This document shows positions 16,819 through 27,482 of a stretch of 64,000 nt of DNA, one piece after another (the stretch's first letter is position 1; every line of letters starts with the position of its first letter). The translations under genes were made by a program, and so were the position numbers. The stretch comes from BPIH01 sp042408535 (GTDB taxonomy: Bacteria > Chloroflexota > Limnocylindria > Limnocylindrales > CSP1-4): assembly GCA_042408535.1 (NCBI GenBank), contig JBHORA010000090.1:40786-104785 (forward strand), read 5' to 3'. Under the pieces are notes generated by a model. The model ran no database searches and was not told the DNA's origin. It saw only the letters and a list, made by a program, of their open reading frames with translations.

Positions 16819-17018
16819 TCGGCACGCTCGAGGACGGCTCGCAAGGCCAGCCCAGAACCCTACTCCAGGCCCCCGAGAGCCGGTCCCGAGATCGGAGCGG
16901 ACGGCTGCCGAACTGGACCCGGGCGCTCCGTCGTAGCTACATCCAGACCCGCCACCGCGGCCGGGTCGAGGGGGATTGGGCGCCGCCCCACCCGGGCGCC
17001 GAGCAGGAGAGCAGACCG

Positions 17019-20000
17019 ATGGCCCGACTCGCAGAGGACGTCGTCTCCGTCACCGACGAGCAGACTGCCGCCGGCCGTGCCCATCGTCCGTCGGGCGGTC
17101 GCCGTCGCACCGCCACCGGGAGCGGCCCCCTCGGCGGACCATACGGGGCCTCGTTCACCGGCCTCGGTACGCCCGGTCTTCGGCTCGAGCGGCGCTGGAC
17201 CCGACCCGGCGTCCACCCCTACGACGAGGTGACCTGGGAGCTCCGGACCGCCTCGATCACGAACGAATCGGGCAAGGTCGTCTTTGAGCAGCGCGACGTC
17301 GAGGTCCCCTCCTTCTGGAGCCAGCTGGCGACGAACGTCGTCGTCAGCAAGTACTTCCGCGGCCACATCGGGACCCCGGAACGGGAGCGGAGCGTCAAGC
17401 AGCTCATCGACCGCGTCGTGAACACGATCTGCGGCTGGGCCGAACAGCAGCACTACTTCGCCACCCCTGACGACCTCGAGACCTTCAGGGCCGAGCTCAC
17501 CCACCTCCTCCTCCACCAGAAGATGAGCTTCAACTCGCCCGTCTGGTTCAACGTTGGGATCGAGCCGAAGCCCCAGTGCTCGGCCTGCTTCATCAACTCG
17601 GTCGAGGACAACATGGGGAGCATCATGGACCTCGCCAAGACCGAGGCGATGCTCTTCAAGTACGGGTCGGGCGCGGGGGTGAACCTCTCCCCCATCCGGT
17701 CGAGCAAGGAACGGATGTCGGGCGGCGGCATGGCCTCCGGGCCGGTCAGCTTCATGAAGGGCTACGACGCCTTCGCCGGGGTCATCAAGTCGGGCGGCAA
17801 GACCCGGCGAGCGGCGAAGATGGTCATCCTGAACGTCGACCACCCCGACATCCTCGACTTCATCGACTCGAAGGCGAACGAGGAGAAGAAGGCCTGGGCC
17901 CTCATCGAGGCCGGCTACGACCCGTCCTTCACCGGCGAGGCCTACGCGAGCGTCTTCTTCCAGAACGCGAACCACTCGGTTCGGGTGACCGACGAGTTCA
18001 TGCGGGCCGTCGTCGAGGATCGGGAGTGGACGGTCCGGGCCGTGACGACGGGCGAGCCCCTCGCCACGTACCGGGCCCGCGAGATCTGGCGCCGGATGGC
18101 GGAGGCGGCCTGGCTGTGCGGTGATCCCGGCGTCCAGTACGACACGACGATCAACGACTGGCACACGTGCGCCAACACCGACCGGATCTACGCCAGCAAC
18201 CCGTGCGTGACCGGGGACACCCTCGTCGCCACGGATCGAGGCTGGCGAACGATCGAATCCCTCGTCGGCGAGACCGTCGACGTCATCGGTCTCGACGGCC
18301 GGGCCCATCGGGTGACGAGGGTCTTTCCCACCGGCCGCAAGCCCGTCTTCGAGCTCAAGACCCGCCTCGGCTATCGGGTCAAGATCACCGCCGACCACAA
18401 GGTCCGGACCGAGCGCGGCGACGTTCCGGTCAAGGATCTCCGCCCCGATGATGTCATCCTCCTCGAGCGTCCCGGGTTCGGCCGAACGAGCCTCTCGCCG
18501 AACCTCGCCGAGGCGATCGGTCTCGCCGTCGGCGACGGCTGCCTGAGCTGGTCGGCCCCGAACGGTCGGCCGCAGCCGATGATCGCCATCACCATGGCCG
18601 CCGAGGAGGCGCCGATCCTGGCCCGCGTCGCCGAGGAGATCAACGCCCAGAAGCGCCTTCTTCGCGCCGTCGGAGCCCCCGGCCGCGGCGACGCCGTCCA
18701 CGTCACCGTCGCCGCCAGTGGCTCCCGTCTCGCCTTCGCCTCGCGACCCGTCGTCGAGCGTTTCATGGAGTACGCCGTCCTCGACGAAGGGGCCGAGCTC
18801 AAGCGCTTCAAGCCGGCCGTCTACGACCTCGATCGGCCGTCCCTGGCCGCCCTCCTCCGGGGTCTCTTCACCGCCGACGGGACCGTCGGCCGGAACCCGC
18901 GGAAGGGGGCCTACGTCGGCCTCGATTCGACGTCCCTCGAGCTCCTCGTCCAGGTCCAGCGGCTCCTGCTCGCCTTCGGCATCAAGGCCCGGATCTACGA
19001 GAACCGCCGCCGCGGGTCGTTCCGGTCGGTCCTTCCCGACGGTCGCGGCGGAGCGGCGACGTACCCCGTCAAGGAGGTCCACGCCCTTCGGATCAGCCGC
19101 GCCTCCCGGCTGACCTTCGAGCGGGAGATCGGGTTCGCCCCCGAAAGCCCGAAGGCCGCCGCCCTGCGATCGATCAACGCCGCGAGCGCTCCACGCCGGG
19201 ACGCCCTGCGCGATCGGGTCGGCTCGGTTCGTCCCCTCGGCATCGAGCCGGTCTTCGACCTCACGGAGCCGGTGACGCACCACTTCGTGGCGAACGGCCT
19301 CGTCGTCCACAACTGCTCCGAGTTCATGTTCCTGAACGACACGGCGTGCTTCGCCCCCGAGACGCGGATCAGCACGCCCGATGGGCTCCGAACCGTGGAG
19401 GAGCTCTACCAGGCCCAGGAACGTGGCGAGCGGATCCTCATCACCACCGACCTCATGGGCGAGCACGACCATCGTCGCCTGACCGCCCATCGGCCTGCCA
19501 TCGTGACCCGCGTCGGTGAACGGCCGGTCTTTCGGATGACCCTCAACGACGGGCGCTCGATCCGAACGACCGGCGACCATCGGTTCCTCACCGCCGACGG
19601 CGTCTGGAAGCGGCTCGACGAGCTCGTTCCGGGCAAGGATCGGATCGAGATCCGGCGCTCCGGGAACCCCGTCCGCTTCGAGTCGCCGGCGGCCGAGGTC
19701 CGGCGCTGGCAGATGCTCGGCTGGATGACGGGCGATGGCGTCTTCTCGAAGGGAACGGCCGCCCTCGTCTTCGGGCCCGGGGAGGCTGCCACCGCCGAGC
19801 TGCTGACGGAGGAATTCAACCGCCTCCTCGACGAGGCCCACGAGCGGGCGGCCACCGCCGACGAGCTCGATCTCGCCCTCCGGCGCGGCGCGCTCCTGAC
19901 GGCCGGCGGCGTCTTCCCGGCGGGTGGCAGCCACCGGTCCGCGAGCCCCACCGTGGCGCCGAACGGCGTCCGGCAGGTCGCTTCCAAGGCCCAGGCCCTC

Positions 20001-22388
20001 GTTCGGCTCCTCGAGGATCGCTACGGGATGCGCCAGGGAACCGCCACGTCCAAGGACGTCCCGACCGAGGTCCATCGCGTCCCCGACGACCTCAAGGTCG
20101 CCTACCTCCAGGGGCTCTTCTCGGCCGACGGAACGATCCGCTCGTCGGCCTCGGCGAGCGAGCCCGAGGTCATGCTCGCGACGTCGTCGCCGGCCCTCGC
20201 CCGCTCGGTCCAGCTCCTCCTCTCGGATCTCGGGATCGCGAGCCGGATCAGCTGGAACCAGCCCGCCAGCCGGACGAACCCCCAGGGCCAGCTCCACATC
20301 ACGAACCAGGCGGCTCGGACCTTCCTCGCCCTCGTCGGCTTCCCCCTCTCCGCCGACAAGCAGGCGCGGGCGGCGGCAATCCTCGCTCGTCCCTTCGAGG
20401 GCGCCCGCAGGAATCCGCGACCGGCGACGGTCGTCGCCATCGAGCCGGACGGCATCGAGACCGTCTACGACATCACCGAGCCGGTGACGCACTCGGTCAT
20501 CGCCGAGGGCCTCATTGCCCACAACTGCAACCTCGCCTCGCTCAACCTCATGAAGTTCGTCGGCGACGACGGCGAGTTCGACATCGAGGCCTTCCGGCAC
20601 GCCGCCCGGGTGACGATCACGGCCCAGGAGATCATCGTTGACAACGCCTCCTACCCGACCCCGAAGATCGAGGAGCGCTCGCACCGCTTCCGGCCCCTCG
20701 GTCTCGGCTACGCGAACCTCGGCGCCCTCCTCATGAGCCGCGGCCTGCCGTACGACTCCGACGAAGGTCGGAACTACGCGGCCGCGATCACGGCGATCAT
20801 GCACGGCGAGGCGTATCGCCAGTCGGCGATCATCGCTCGCGACCACGGTGGGCCCTTCGTCGAGTTCGAGACGAACCGGGAGCCCTTCCTCCGGGTCATC
20901 GGTAAGCACCGCGAGGCGGCCTATCGGATCGCGGGGACCGGCATCCCGGCGCCGATGCTCGAGGCCGTCCACCGGCTGTGGGACGAGACCCTCGAGCTCG
21001 GCGAACGCTACGGCTACCGGAACGCCCAGGTGACCGTCCTCGCCCCGACCGGGACGATCGCCTTCATGATGGACTGCGACACGACCGGGATCGAGCCCGA
21101 CATCGCCCTCGTCAAGTACAAGAAGCTCGTCGGCGAGGGCTACCTGAAGATCGTCAACAACACCGTGCCGATCGCCCTCCGGCGCCTCGGCTACACGCCG
21201 GCCGAGGTCGAGGAGATCGTTCGCTACATCGACGAGCGGGAGACGATCGAGGGCGCCCCGCATCTGCGCCCCGAGCACCTGCCGGTCTTCGACTGCGCCT
21301 TCAAGCCGGTCAACGGTCAGCGCTCGATCCACTACATGGGCCACGTCCGGATGATGGCCGCCGTCCAGCCCTTCCTCTCGGGCGCCATCAGCAAGACGGT
21401 GAACATGCCGGAGTCGGCGACCGTCGACGACATCGAGCAGGTCTACCTCGAGGGCTGGCGGCTCGGCCTGAAGGCGATCGCCATCTATCGGGACGGCTCG
21501 AAGAAGAGCCAGCCCCTCACCGCCGGCAAGAAGACCTCGGACGAGGCGACGGCGAAGGAGATCGAGGAGCTCCGACGACAGCTCGCCGAGGCCCAGGCCG
21601 AAGCCCTCAAGACGCACCGCCGCCGCCTCCCGGCCGAGCGTCAGGCGGTGACCCACAAGTTCGAGATCGCCGGCCACGAGGGCTACATCACCGTCGGTCT
21701 CTACCCCGACGGCCAGCCGGGCGAGATCTTTTTGAAGATGGCGAAGGAGGGCTCGACGGTGAGCGGCCTCATGGACTCCTTCGCCACGGCGATCAGCCTC
21801 GCCCTCCAGTACGGCGTCCCGCTCCGGGACCTCGTGAACAAGTTCGCCCACGTCCGCTTCGAGCCGTCGGGCTTCACCGGCAACCCCGAGATCCCGATCG
21901 CCAAGTCGATCGTCGACTACATCTTCCGGTGGCTCGGTTCGCGCTTCCTGCCCCCGGACGACCGGGCCATGCTCGGCCTGGTCGACCGATCGGCGGTCGT
22001 GGCGGAGACACCGTCCTCCTCCGGCGTCGCCGCCGCGACCGCCCCGGCCCCCGAGGAAGGACCGATCGCCATCGACGAGGCGACGCATCCGGCGCCGTCG
22101 AAGGCGAGCTTGCCTGAGCCGCCGGCGGCCGCACCGCCGAGCGCGACGGCCGTCGCCACGACCGAGGCGCCCGGAGCCGCCGTCGAGGAGCCGGCCGCCC
22201 GGAACGGCCGGACCGGCAACGGCCACCTGCCGGCCGGGCCTGGCCTCGGGCTCAGCCTCGGCGGGACGAAGGTCAGCTTCCAGGCTCAGGCCGACGCGCC
22301 GTCCTGCCCCGAGTGCGGCTCGATCATGGTCCGCAACGGAAGCTGCTACAAGTGCCTGAACTGCGGAGCCACGAGCGGCTGCTCGTGA
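17019..22388 (+). CDS. nrdJ: adenosylcobalamin-dependent ribonucleotide reductase (class II) with two inteins
   Basis: A 1789-residue precursor; removal of the two inteins leaves a 1026-residue class II reductase that makes deoxyribonucleotides using a B12-generated thiyl radical. Extein motifs include FNSPVWFNVG, QCSACFINSVEDN (redox Cys, about C190), NLSPIRSS, YASNP/CSEF (radical Cys), DTA/CNLASLNL (second redox Cys), the APTGTIAFMMDCDTTGIEPD finger region, and a C-terminal zinc-ribbon/redox tail (CPECG ... CYKCLNCGATSGCS). An Ala/Pro-rich linker of about 90 residues precedes the tail. ATG 17019 has an AGGAGA ribosome site eight bases upstream. Expression is probably set by the NrdR boxes and promoter upstream. 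Both inteins must splice out for any activity. Confidence 0.96.
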   Translation: MARLAEDVVSVTDEQTAAGRAHRPSGGRRRTATGSGPLGGPYGASFTGLGTPGLRLERRWTRPGVHPYDEVTWELRTASITNESGKVVFEQRDVEVPSFWSQLATNVVVSKYFRGHIGTPERERSVKQLIDRVVNTICGWAEQQHYFATPDDLETFRAELTHLLLHQKMSFNSPVWFNVGIEPKPQCSACFINSVEDNMGSIMDLAKTEAMLFKYGSGAGVNLSPIRSSKERMSGGGMASGPVSFMKGYDAFAGVIKSGGKTRRAAKMVILNVDHPDILDFIDSKANEEKKAWALIEAGYDPSFTGEAYASVFFQNANHSVRVTDEFMRAVVEDREWTVRAVTTGEPLATYRAREIWRRMAEAAWLCGDPGVQYDTTINDWHTCANTDRIYASNPCVTGDTLVATDRGWRTIESLVGETVDVIGLDGRAHRVTRVFPTGRKPVFELKTRLGYRVKITADHKVRTERGDVPVKDLRPDDVILLERPGFGRTSLSPNLAEAIGLAVGDGCLSWSAPNGRPQPMIAITMAAEEAPILARVAEEINAQKRLLRAVGAPGRGDAVHVTVAASGSRLAFASRPVVERFMEYAVLDEGAELKRFKPAVYDLDRPSLAALLRGLFTADGTVGRNPRKGAYVGLDSTSLELLVQVQRLLLAFGIKARIYENRRRGSFRSVLPDGRGGAATYPVKEVHALRISRASRLTFEREIGFAPESPKAAALRSINAASAPRRDALRDRVGSVRPLGIEPVFDLTEPVTHHFVANGLVVHNCSEFMFLNDTACFAPETRISTPDGLRTVEELYQAQERGERILITTDLMGEHDHRRLTAHRPAIVTRVGERPVFRMTLNDGRSIRTTGDHRFLTADGVWKRLDELVPGKDRIEIRRSGNPVRFESPAAEVRRWQMLGWMTGDGVFSKGTAALVFGPGEAATAELLTEEFNRLLDEAHERAATADELDLALRRGALLTAGGVFPAGGSHRSASPTVAPNGVRQVASKAQALVRLLEDRYGMRQGTATSKDVPTEVHRVPDDLKVAYLQGLFSADGTIRSSASASEPEVMLATSSPALARSVQLLLSDLGIASRISWNQPASRTNPQGQLHITNQAARTFLALVGFPLSADKQARAAAILARPFEGARRNPRPATVVAIEPDGIETVYDITEPVTHSVIAEGLIAHNCNLASLNLMKFVGDDGEFDIEAFRHAARVTITAQEIIVDNASYPTPKIEERSHRFRPLGLGYANLGALLMSRGLPYDSDEGRNYAAAITAIMHGEAYRQSAIIARDHGGPFVEFETNREPFLRVIGKHREAAYRIAGTGIPAPMLEAVHRLWDETLELGERYGYRNAQVTVLAPTGTIAFMMDCDTTGIEPDIALVKYKKLVGEGYLKIVNNTVPIALRRLGYTPAEVEEIVRYIDERETIEGAPHLRPEHLPVFDCAFKPVNGQRSIHYMGHVRMMAAVQPFLSGAISKTVNMPESATVDDIEQVYLEGWRLGLKAIAIYRDGSKKSQPLTAGKKTSDEATAKEIEELRRQLAEAQAEALKTHRRRLPAERQAVTHKFEIAGHEGYITVGLYPDGQPGEIFLKMAKEGSTVSGLMDSFATAISLALQYGVPLRDLVNKFAHVRFEPSGFTGNPEIPIAKSIVDYIFRWLGSRFLPPDDRAMLGLVDRSAVVAETPSSSGVAAATAPAPEEGPIAIDEATHPAPSKASLPEPPAAAPPSATAVATTEAPGAAVEEPAARNGRTGNGHLPAGPGLGLSLGGTKVSFQAQADAPSCPECGSIMVRNGSCYKCLNCGATSGCS
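18204..19313 (+). other. intein 1 (370 residues, with LAGLIDADG endonuclease) in NrdJ
   Basis: Residues 396-765 of the precursor, inserted between Pro of ASNP and the Cys of CSEF, i.e. immediately before the radical-carrying cysteine. It begins with Cys (CVTGDTLVATDRGW, block A), has block B VKITADHKVRTERG, two dodecapeptide endonuclease motifs (EAIGLAVGDGCLS and ALLRGLFTADGTV), block F EPVFDLTEPVTHHFVANG and ends in HN followed by Cys. All splicing residues (Cys1, block B His, terminal Asn, Cys+1) are present, so it should be active. Confidence 0.95.
19347..20525 (+). other. intein 2 (393 residues, with LAGLIDADG endonuclease) in NrdJ
   Basis: Residues 777-1169 of the precursor, inserted in DTA/CNLAS immediately before the second redox cysteine. 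It begins CFAPETRISTPDG, has block B RTTGDHRFLTADG, endonuclease motifs LGWMTGDGVFS and YLQGLFSADGTI, block F IETVYDITEPVTHSVIAEG and ends IAHN followed by Cys. Only 11 extein residues (CSEFMFLNDTA) separate it from intein 1. The two inteins differ clearly in sequence, so it is not a recent duplicate. Confidence 0.95.
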
Positions 22389-22485
22389 GCTCGAGCCGAG
22401 CGGGCCGGTCGGCCGGCGGGCTGTTCGACGGCCTCGGCGTGCGTGGCATTCGCTCCCGGCGGCCTGTTCGACGGATCCCGGGATC

Positions 22486-22515
22486 TTGTCAACCCTCGGG
22501 GCATTCCCGTAGAAT
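22486..22515 (+). promoter_or_regulatory. promoter of the primary sigma factor gene, TTGTCA-N18-TAGAAT
   Basis: TTGTCA at 22486-22491 and TAGAAT at 22510-22515 with 18-bp spacing, about 160 bases before the sigma gene start. Confidence 0.6.
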
Positions 22516-22525
22516 GAGCACGACC

Positions 22526-22548
22526 GGCGTGTCTCCTCTTGACACGCC
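22526..22548 (+). promoter_or_regulatory. 5' leader hairpin of the sigma factor mRNA
   Basis: A perfect 8-bp stem, GGCGTGTC and GACACGCC, with a 7-base loop, starts 11 bases after the TAGAAT box, near the transcript 5' end. It may stabilise the mRNA or serve as an operator. Confidence 0.45.
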
Positions 22549-22676
22549 TGTTCGTGTGTCCGGACCGGGTGGGGGCGGGCGCACGCACCGGCACCGGGCG
22601 GGCGACGGTGTCCGCTTCCCTCCCCGGACCTAGGCCGAGGGTCGACCGACCCGTCGGCGAAGGAGAGCGAGCCACC

Positions 22677-24290
<1,614 letters not shown>

Positions 24291-24583
24291 CCCCCGCCGT
24301 CCCCGGTCTGTGGCACGGGTGCCGGCGGCCGGGCTCCTCGTCACGTGCCGGCAGTGGCGTCGACAGCCAGCCTCGAACGTGTCGTGGCATCCTCCTGGCC
24401 GCGTGCCGGGACGGATGGCCCTTGCCGACGGGCCCGGCACCGGCGATGATGATGATGAGCGACGCCTGACGGGGCGGACGGCCTGCCGGGCGCACGGGTG
24501 ACCTCGCCCGGGTCGCTCCCTTCGCCACCCGGCCCTCGTCCCTCCGGCGGGCACGAGACGACGCGGCAAAGGAGGTGACTCGG

Positions 24584-24787
24584 ATGACCGCCAAGGTCGG
24601 AGACCGCATCATCATCGAGTCCGAGAAGGTGGGCCAGCCGGCCCGGGAGGGCGAGATCCTCGAGATCATCGAGTCGCCCCTCGGAACGCGCTATCGGGTC
24701 CGCTGGGAGGACGGGCACGAGAGCGAGATCCGTCCCGCGGCCGGCAGCGCCAAGATCGTCAGCGCCGAGACGGCGAAGACGGGCTGA
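24584..24787 (+). CDS. DUF1918 domain protein
   Basis: A 67-residue protein matching the DUF1918 pattern: KVGDRIIIESEKVGQPAREG, EILEIIESPLGTRYRVRWEDGHES, EIRPAAGS. The family is small, beta-rich (SH3-like), common in Actinobacteria and some Chloroflexota, and of unknown function. ATG 24584 is chosen because AAAGGAGG (24568-24575) lies eight bases upstream; an in-frame GTG at 24575 overlaps that site. Single gene. Confidence 0.88.
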   Translation: MTAKVGDRIIIESEKVGQPAREGEILEIIESPLGTRYRVRWEDGHESEIRPAAGSAKIVSAETAKTG

Positions 24788-24807
24788 GCCGACCTGCGTG
24801 CCGTCGC

Positions 24808-24854
24808 GAGACGAAACTGGTTCGGTCGGCGAGGGAGGGCGGGTTTTTCGTCTC
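24808..24854. other. long-loop inverted repeat after the DUF1918 gene
   Basis: GAGACGAAA (24808-24816) and TTTCGTCTC (24846-24854) pair perfectly around a 29-base loop, 21 bases past the stop. Five T residues lie at the start of the right arm. It may act as a terminator, but the loop is large. Confidence 0.3.
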
Positions 24855-25026
24855 CTGCCGGAGGGCGGACGTCACGGTGCTGGAGCGGGCGGGATCGTAG
24901 GTCGCGAGCCTTGCCGAGCCCCGTGCCCGCGGCCGCCGGGCCCTCTCCAGAGGCAGGGGAGATCGCCTTCGATGCCGGAGTGGTGCCGGCGCCGACACCA
25001 GGCACCCTCAAACCGAGGACCCTCCG

Positions 25027-25032
25027 TATCCT
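25027..25032 (+). promoter_or_regulatory. -10 box TATCCT for a leaderless GTG start
   Basis: TATCCT, six bases, then GTG at 25039 of the PAC2 gene. Confidence 0.55.
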
Positions 25033-25038
25033 TCCCTC

Positions 25039-25890
25039 GTGACCCTCTACGAGCTCCACGATGTCGCCGTCCCCGAGGGCGCCATCGTCGTCGTCGCCTT
25101 CGACACCTGGGTCGACGCCGGCCTCGCCGCGACGACCGCCGCCGAGCGCCTCGCGGCCGGGGGACCCATCGTGGCGACCTTCGACGCCGACGCCCTCTTC
25201 GACTACCGGGCCCGGCGACCGACCCTCGAGATCGTCGACGGCCGCCTCGCCCGGCTGACCTGGCCGGTCCTCACTTTCCGCCCGGCCCGCCTCGGCGGCC
25301 ACGATCTGCTCGTCTTCACGGGTCCCGAACCCGACTACCGCTGGCACGAGCTCTCGGCCGCCGTCGTCGAGCTCCTCCGGCGCCTTCGAGCCCGCGAATG
25401 GATCAGCCTCGGCGCCATCCCGGCCGCCGTCCCCCACACCCGGCCGGTGCCGATCCTCGGTACGGAGTCCCGTCCCGGCCTCCTCCGCGGTGGCGTCGAA
25501 GCCGGCCCCGAGGGGACCCTCCGCGTTCCGTCGGCCGCCATCTCGGTCCTCGAGCACGCCGTCGCCTCGGCCGGAATCCCGGCCCTCGGCTACTTCGCCC
25601 AGATCCCCCACTACGTCTCCGGCCCCTACCCAGCGGCCGCAGCAGCCCTCCTCCGGGCCCTCGGTCGTCACCTCGACGCCGAGCCGCCGATCGGGGACCT
25701 CGAGGAAGAGGCTCGCGCCCTCCGGACTCGACTCGACACGGCCGCCGCCGTCGACGATGCGACCCGCTCCTACGTGGAGCGCCTCGAGGCGATGGTCGAC
25801 GAGGCTCGCCTCCCCGCTGGCGAGGACCTCATCAGCGAGATCGAGCGGTTTCTCCGCGAGCGCGGCAACGGCGGCTCGGCCCGCAGCTGA
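25039..25890 (+). CDS. PAC2 family protein
   Basis: A 283-residue protein of the PAC2 (proteasome assembly chaperone 2-like) family, found in many Actinobacteria and other high-GC lineages. Family-like blocks are VVVAFDTWVDAGLAATTAAERL, TFDADALFDYRARRPTLEI, LVFTGPEPDYRWHEL, SLGAIPAAVPHTRPVP and IPALGYFAQIPHYVSGPYP. The C-terminal 70 residues form a helical tail (EEEARALRTRLDTAAAVDD). The bacterial role is not established; a link to the proteasome is possible but no proteasome genes are nearby. The GTG start is placed by the TATCCT box. Confidence 0.87.
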   Translation: MTLYELHDVAVPEGAIVVVAFDTWVDAGLAATTAAERLAAGGPIVATFDADALFDYRARRPTLEIVDGRLARLTWPVLTFRPARLGGHDLLVFTGPEPDYRWHELSAAVVELLRRLRAREWISLGAIPAAVPHTRPVPILGTESRPGLLRGGVEAGPEGTLRVPSAAISVLEHAVASAGIPALGYFAQIPHYVSGPYPAAAAALLRALGRHLDAEPPIGDLEEEARALRTRLDTAAAVDDATRSYVERLEAMVDEARLPAGEDLISEIERFLRERGNGGSARS

Positions 25891-25908
25891 ACAGGGTCGA
25901 ACGCCAAG

Positions 25909-26072
25909 GTTCGAGGCGCGGGGTCGGGGCGCTCGAAGGGTCTGGGCGCTTGGAAGGGTCTGGGCGCTTGGAAGGGTCTGGGCGGTGGGGGTTCGAGGCG
26001 CAGGGTCGGGGCGCTCGAAGGGTCTGGGCCCGCGAGGGCTGGAGGCGCCGAAAGGCTCGAGACGCCGAAAGG
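25909..26072. repeat. complex tandem repeat tract
   Basis: A 39-bp element occurs at 25909-25947 and again at 25991-26029 with one mismatch (G or A at the fourteenth base). Between them are two perfect 18-bp units GCTTGGAAGGGTCTGGGC (25948-25965, 25966-25983). A further pair of ACGCCGAAAGGCT-like units follows to 26072. The tract fills the gap between the convergent PAC2 and histidine kinase genes. Confidence 0.85.
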
Positions 26073-26081
26073 CTGACGACG

Positions 26082-27482
26082 CTAGAGGATCGGACGCCTC
26101 GCCTCGCTCACCTCGCCCCCCGGCACGACGAGGGGCGGCAGCCAGACGCTGAAGCGAGCCCCACCCTCGGGACGGTTCCCGGCCACGATTCGCCCGCCGT
26201 GGTGCTCCACGATCCAGGCGGCGATGGCGAGGCCGAGCCCGCTGCCCTCGCCCGGTGATCCCGGCGCTCTCCAGAACCGATCGAAGATCCGCGGCAGGTA
26301 CTCCGGTCGGATCCCAGGCCCATCGTCCTCGACGGCCAGGCGGACGCCCCCCGGGTCAGCCTCAACCCTCACCCAGACCCGACCCCCAGGGGCCGCGTGT
26401 CGGATCGCGTTGTCGAGGAGGTTGCCAACGAGCTGGCGGAGCCGGACCGGATCCCCCTCGACGAAGCCCGGCGTCGCCCGGAGCTCCACCCGCACGCCCC
26501 GCTCCTCGGCGAGGGTCGCCATCGAAGTGACGGCCTCCTCGGCCACGGCCGCCAGGTCGACGGGGAGCCGCTCGAGGCTGATCGCCCCCGAGTCGGAGCG
26601 AGCGAGGAGCAGGAGGTCGTCGACGAGGCGGCCGAGGCGGCCGGCCTCGGCGGACATGTCGTCGAGGGTGTCGGCGGCCTCGCCGATCGTCCGTTCGGGA
26701 TGGCGGCGGAGGTACTCGACGGCGTTGCCGATGACCGCGATCGGCGTCCGGAGCTCGTGGCTCGCGTCGGCGGCGAACTGCCGCTGTCGGCGGAGGGCCG
26801 CGCGCTGCGCGTCGAGGGAGCTCCGGACTGGGACGAGGGCCCAGCGGGCGTACCAGGCTGCCGCCCCGGCAGCCACGAGGGCGGCGAGGAAGCTCCCGAC
26901 GAGGAGGATGACCCGGAGGACGTCGAGGGTGCGCTGCTCGGCCGTTCGGTCGCCGACGACCTGGACGACGAGGTCGCCAAGCCGGCGCCCGGTGATCCGC
27001 TCGCTGAGGATCCGCACCGGGACGTCCTCGATCCGGGTCGTGCGGACGTCCCGACCGTTCGCCAGGGCAGCGGCTGCGGAGTCCCGGTCGGGGAGGCCGC
27101 TGGGGAGGCGCGTCCCGGGCAGGGCGACGAGCTGGCCGTTCGGCCGCAGGAGCAGGGCGAAGGTCCCCGAGCCACGACCACCGAAGGCGAGGCCGATCTC
27201 CAGGGGCCGGACGGGATCGTCCATGAGCTCGGCGATGGCCTCGGCGCGGGCCTGCAGGAGGGCGATCCCGCTTGCCTCGAGGGACCGAGCGACGGACGCA
27301 TAGAGGACCGCCCCGAGGACGAGGAGAACGGCGAGCATCGACCCTCCGGCCCAGAGCGCGAGCCGCCACCGAACCCGGCGGAGGGTTCGGGCGTCGGCCG
27401 CCTCCGCCTCTCGCTCGATGCGGGCCTCGCCGTTCGTTCCGGCCGGGTCGACAGCGGCTGCGGGCCCCTTCGACTCGGTCAC
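26082..27482 (-). CDS. two-component sensor histidine kinase
   Basis: A 466-residue membrane kinase. Two transmembrane helices (about 41-64 and 187-212) flank a sensor domain of about 120 residues. A HAMP-like linker, HisKA with phospho-acceptor His242 in DASHELRTP, and a HATPase domain with N box NLLDNAIRHA, G1 DDGPGI and G2 GEGSGLGLAI follow. It phosphorylates the OmpR-type regulator encoded just upstream: the regulator TGA and the kinase GTG overlap in GTGA, so translation is coupled. The open frame to 27695 is a shadow of the regulator gene. The signal sensed is unknown. Confidence 0.93.
   Translation of the reverse strand: MTESKGPAAAVDPAGTNGEARIEREAEAADARTLRRVRWRLALWAGGSMLAVLLVLGAVLYASVARSLEASGIALLQARAEAIAELMDDPVRPLEIGLAFGGRGSGTFALLLRPNGQLVALPGTRLPSGLPDRDSAAAALANGRDVRTTRIEDVPVRILSERITGRRLGDLVVQVVGDRTAEQRTLDVLRVILLVGSFLAALVAAGAAAWYARWALVPVRSSLDAQRAALRRQRQFAADASHELRTPIAVIGNAVEYLRRHPERTIGEAADTLDDMSAEAGRLGRLVDDLLLLARSDSGAISLERLPVDLAAVAEEAVTSMATLAEERGVRVELRATPGFVEGDPVRLRQLVGNLLDNAIRHAAPGGRVWVRVEADPGGVRLAVEDDGPGIRPEYLPRIFDRFWRAPGSPGEGSGLGLAIAAWIVEHHGGRIVAGNRPEGGARFSVWLPPLVVPGGEVSEARRPIL

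Noticed and set aside
16819..17018. Cobalamin riboswitch in the nrdJ leader
   Set aside because: A B12-dependent enzyme made it worth checking, but no B12 box or conserved core was found; the leader is simply GC-rich.
22539..22544. TTGACA as a second -35 for the sigma factor gene
   Set aside because: No acceptable -10 lies 16-19 bp downstream, and the hexamer is part of the GGCGTGTC hairpin.
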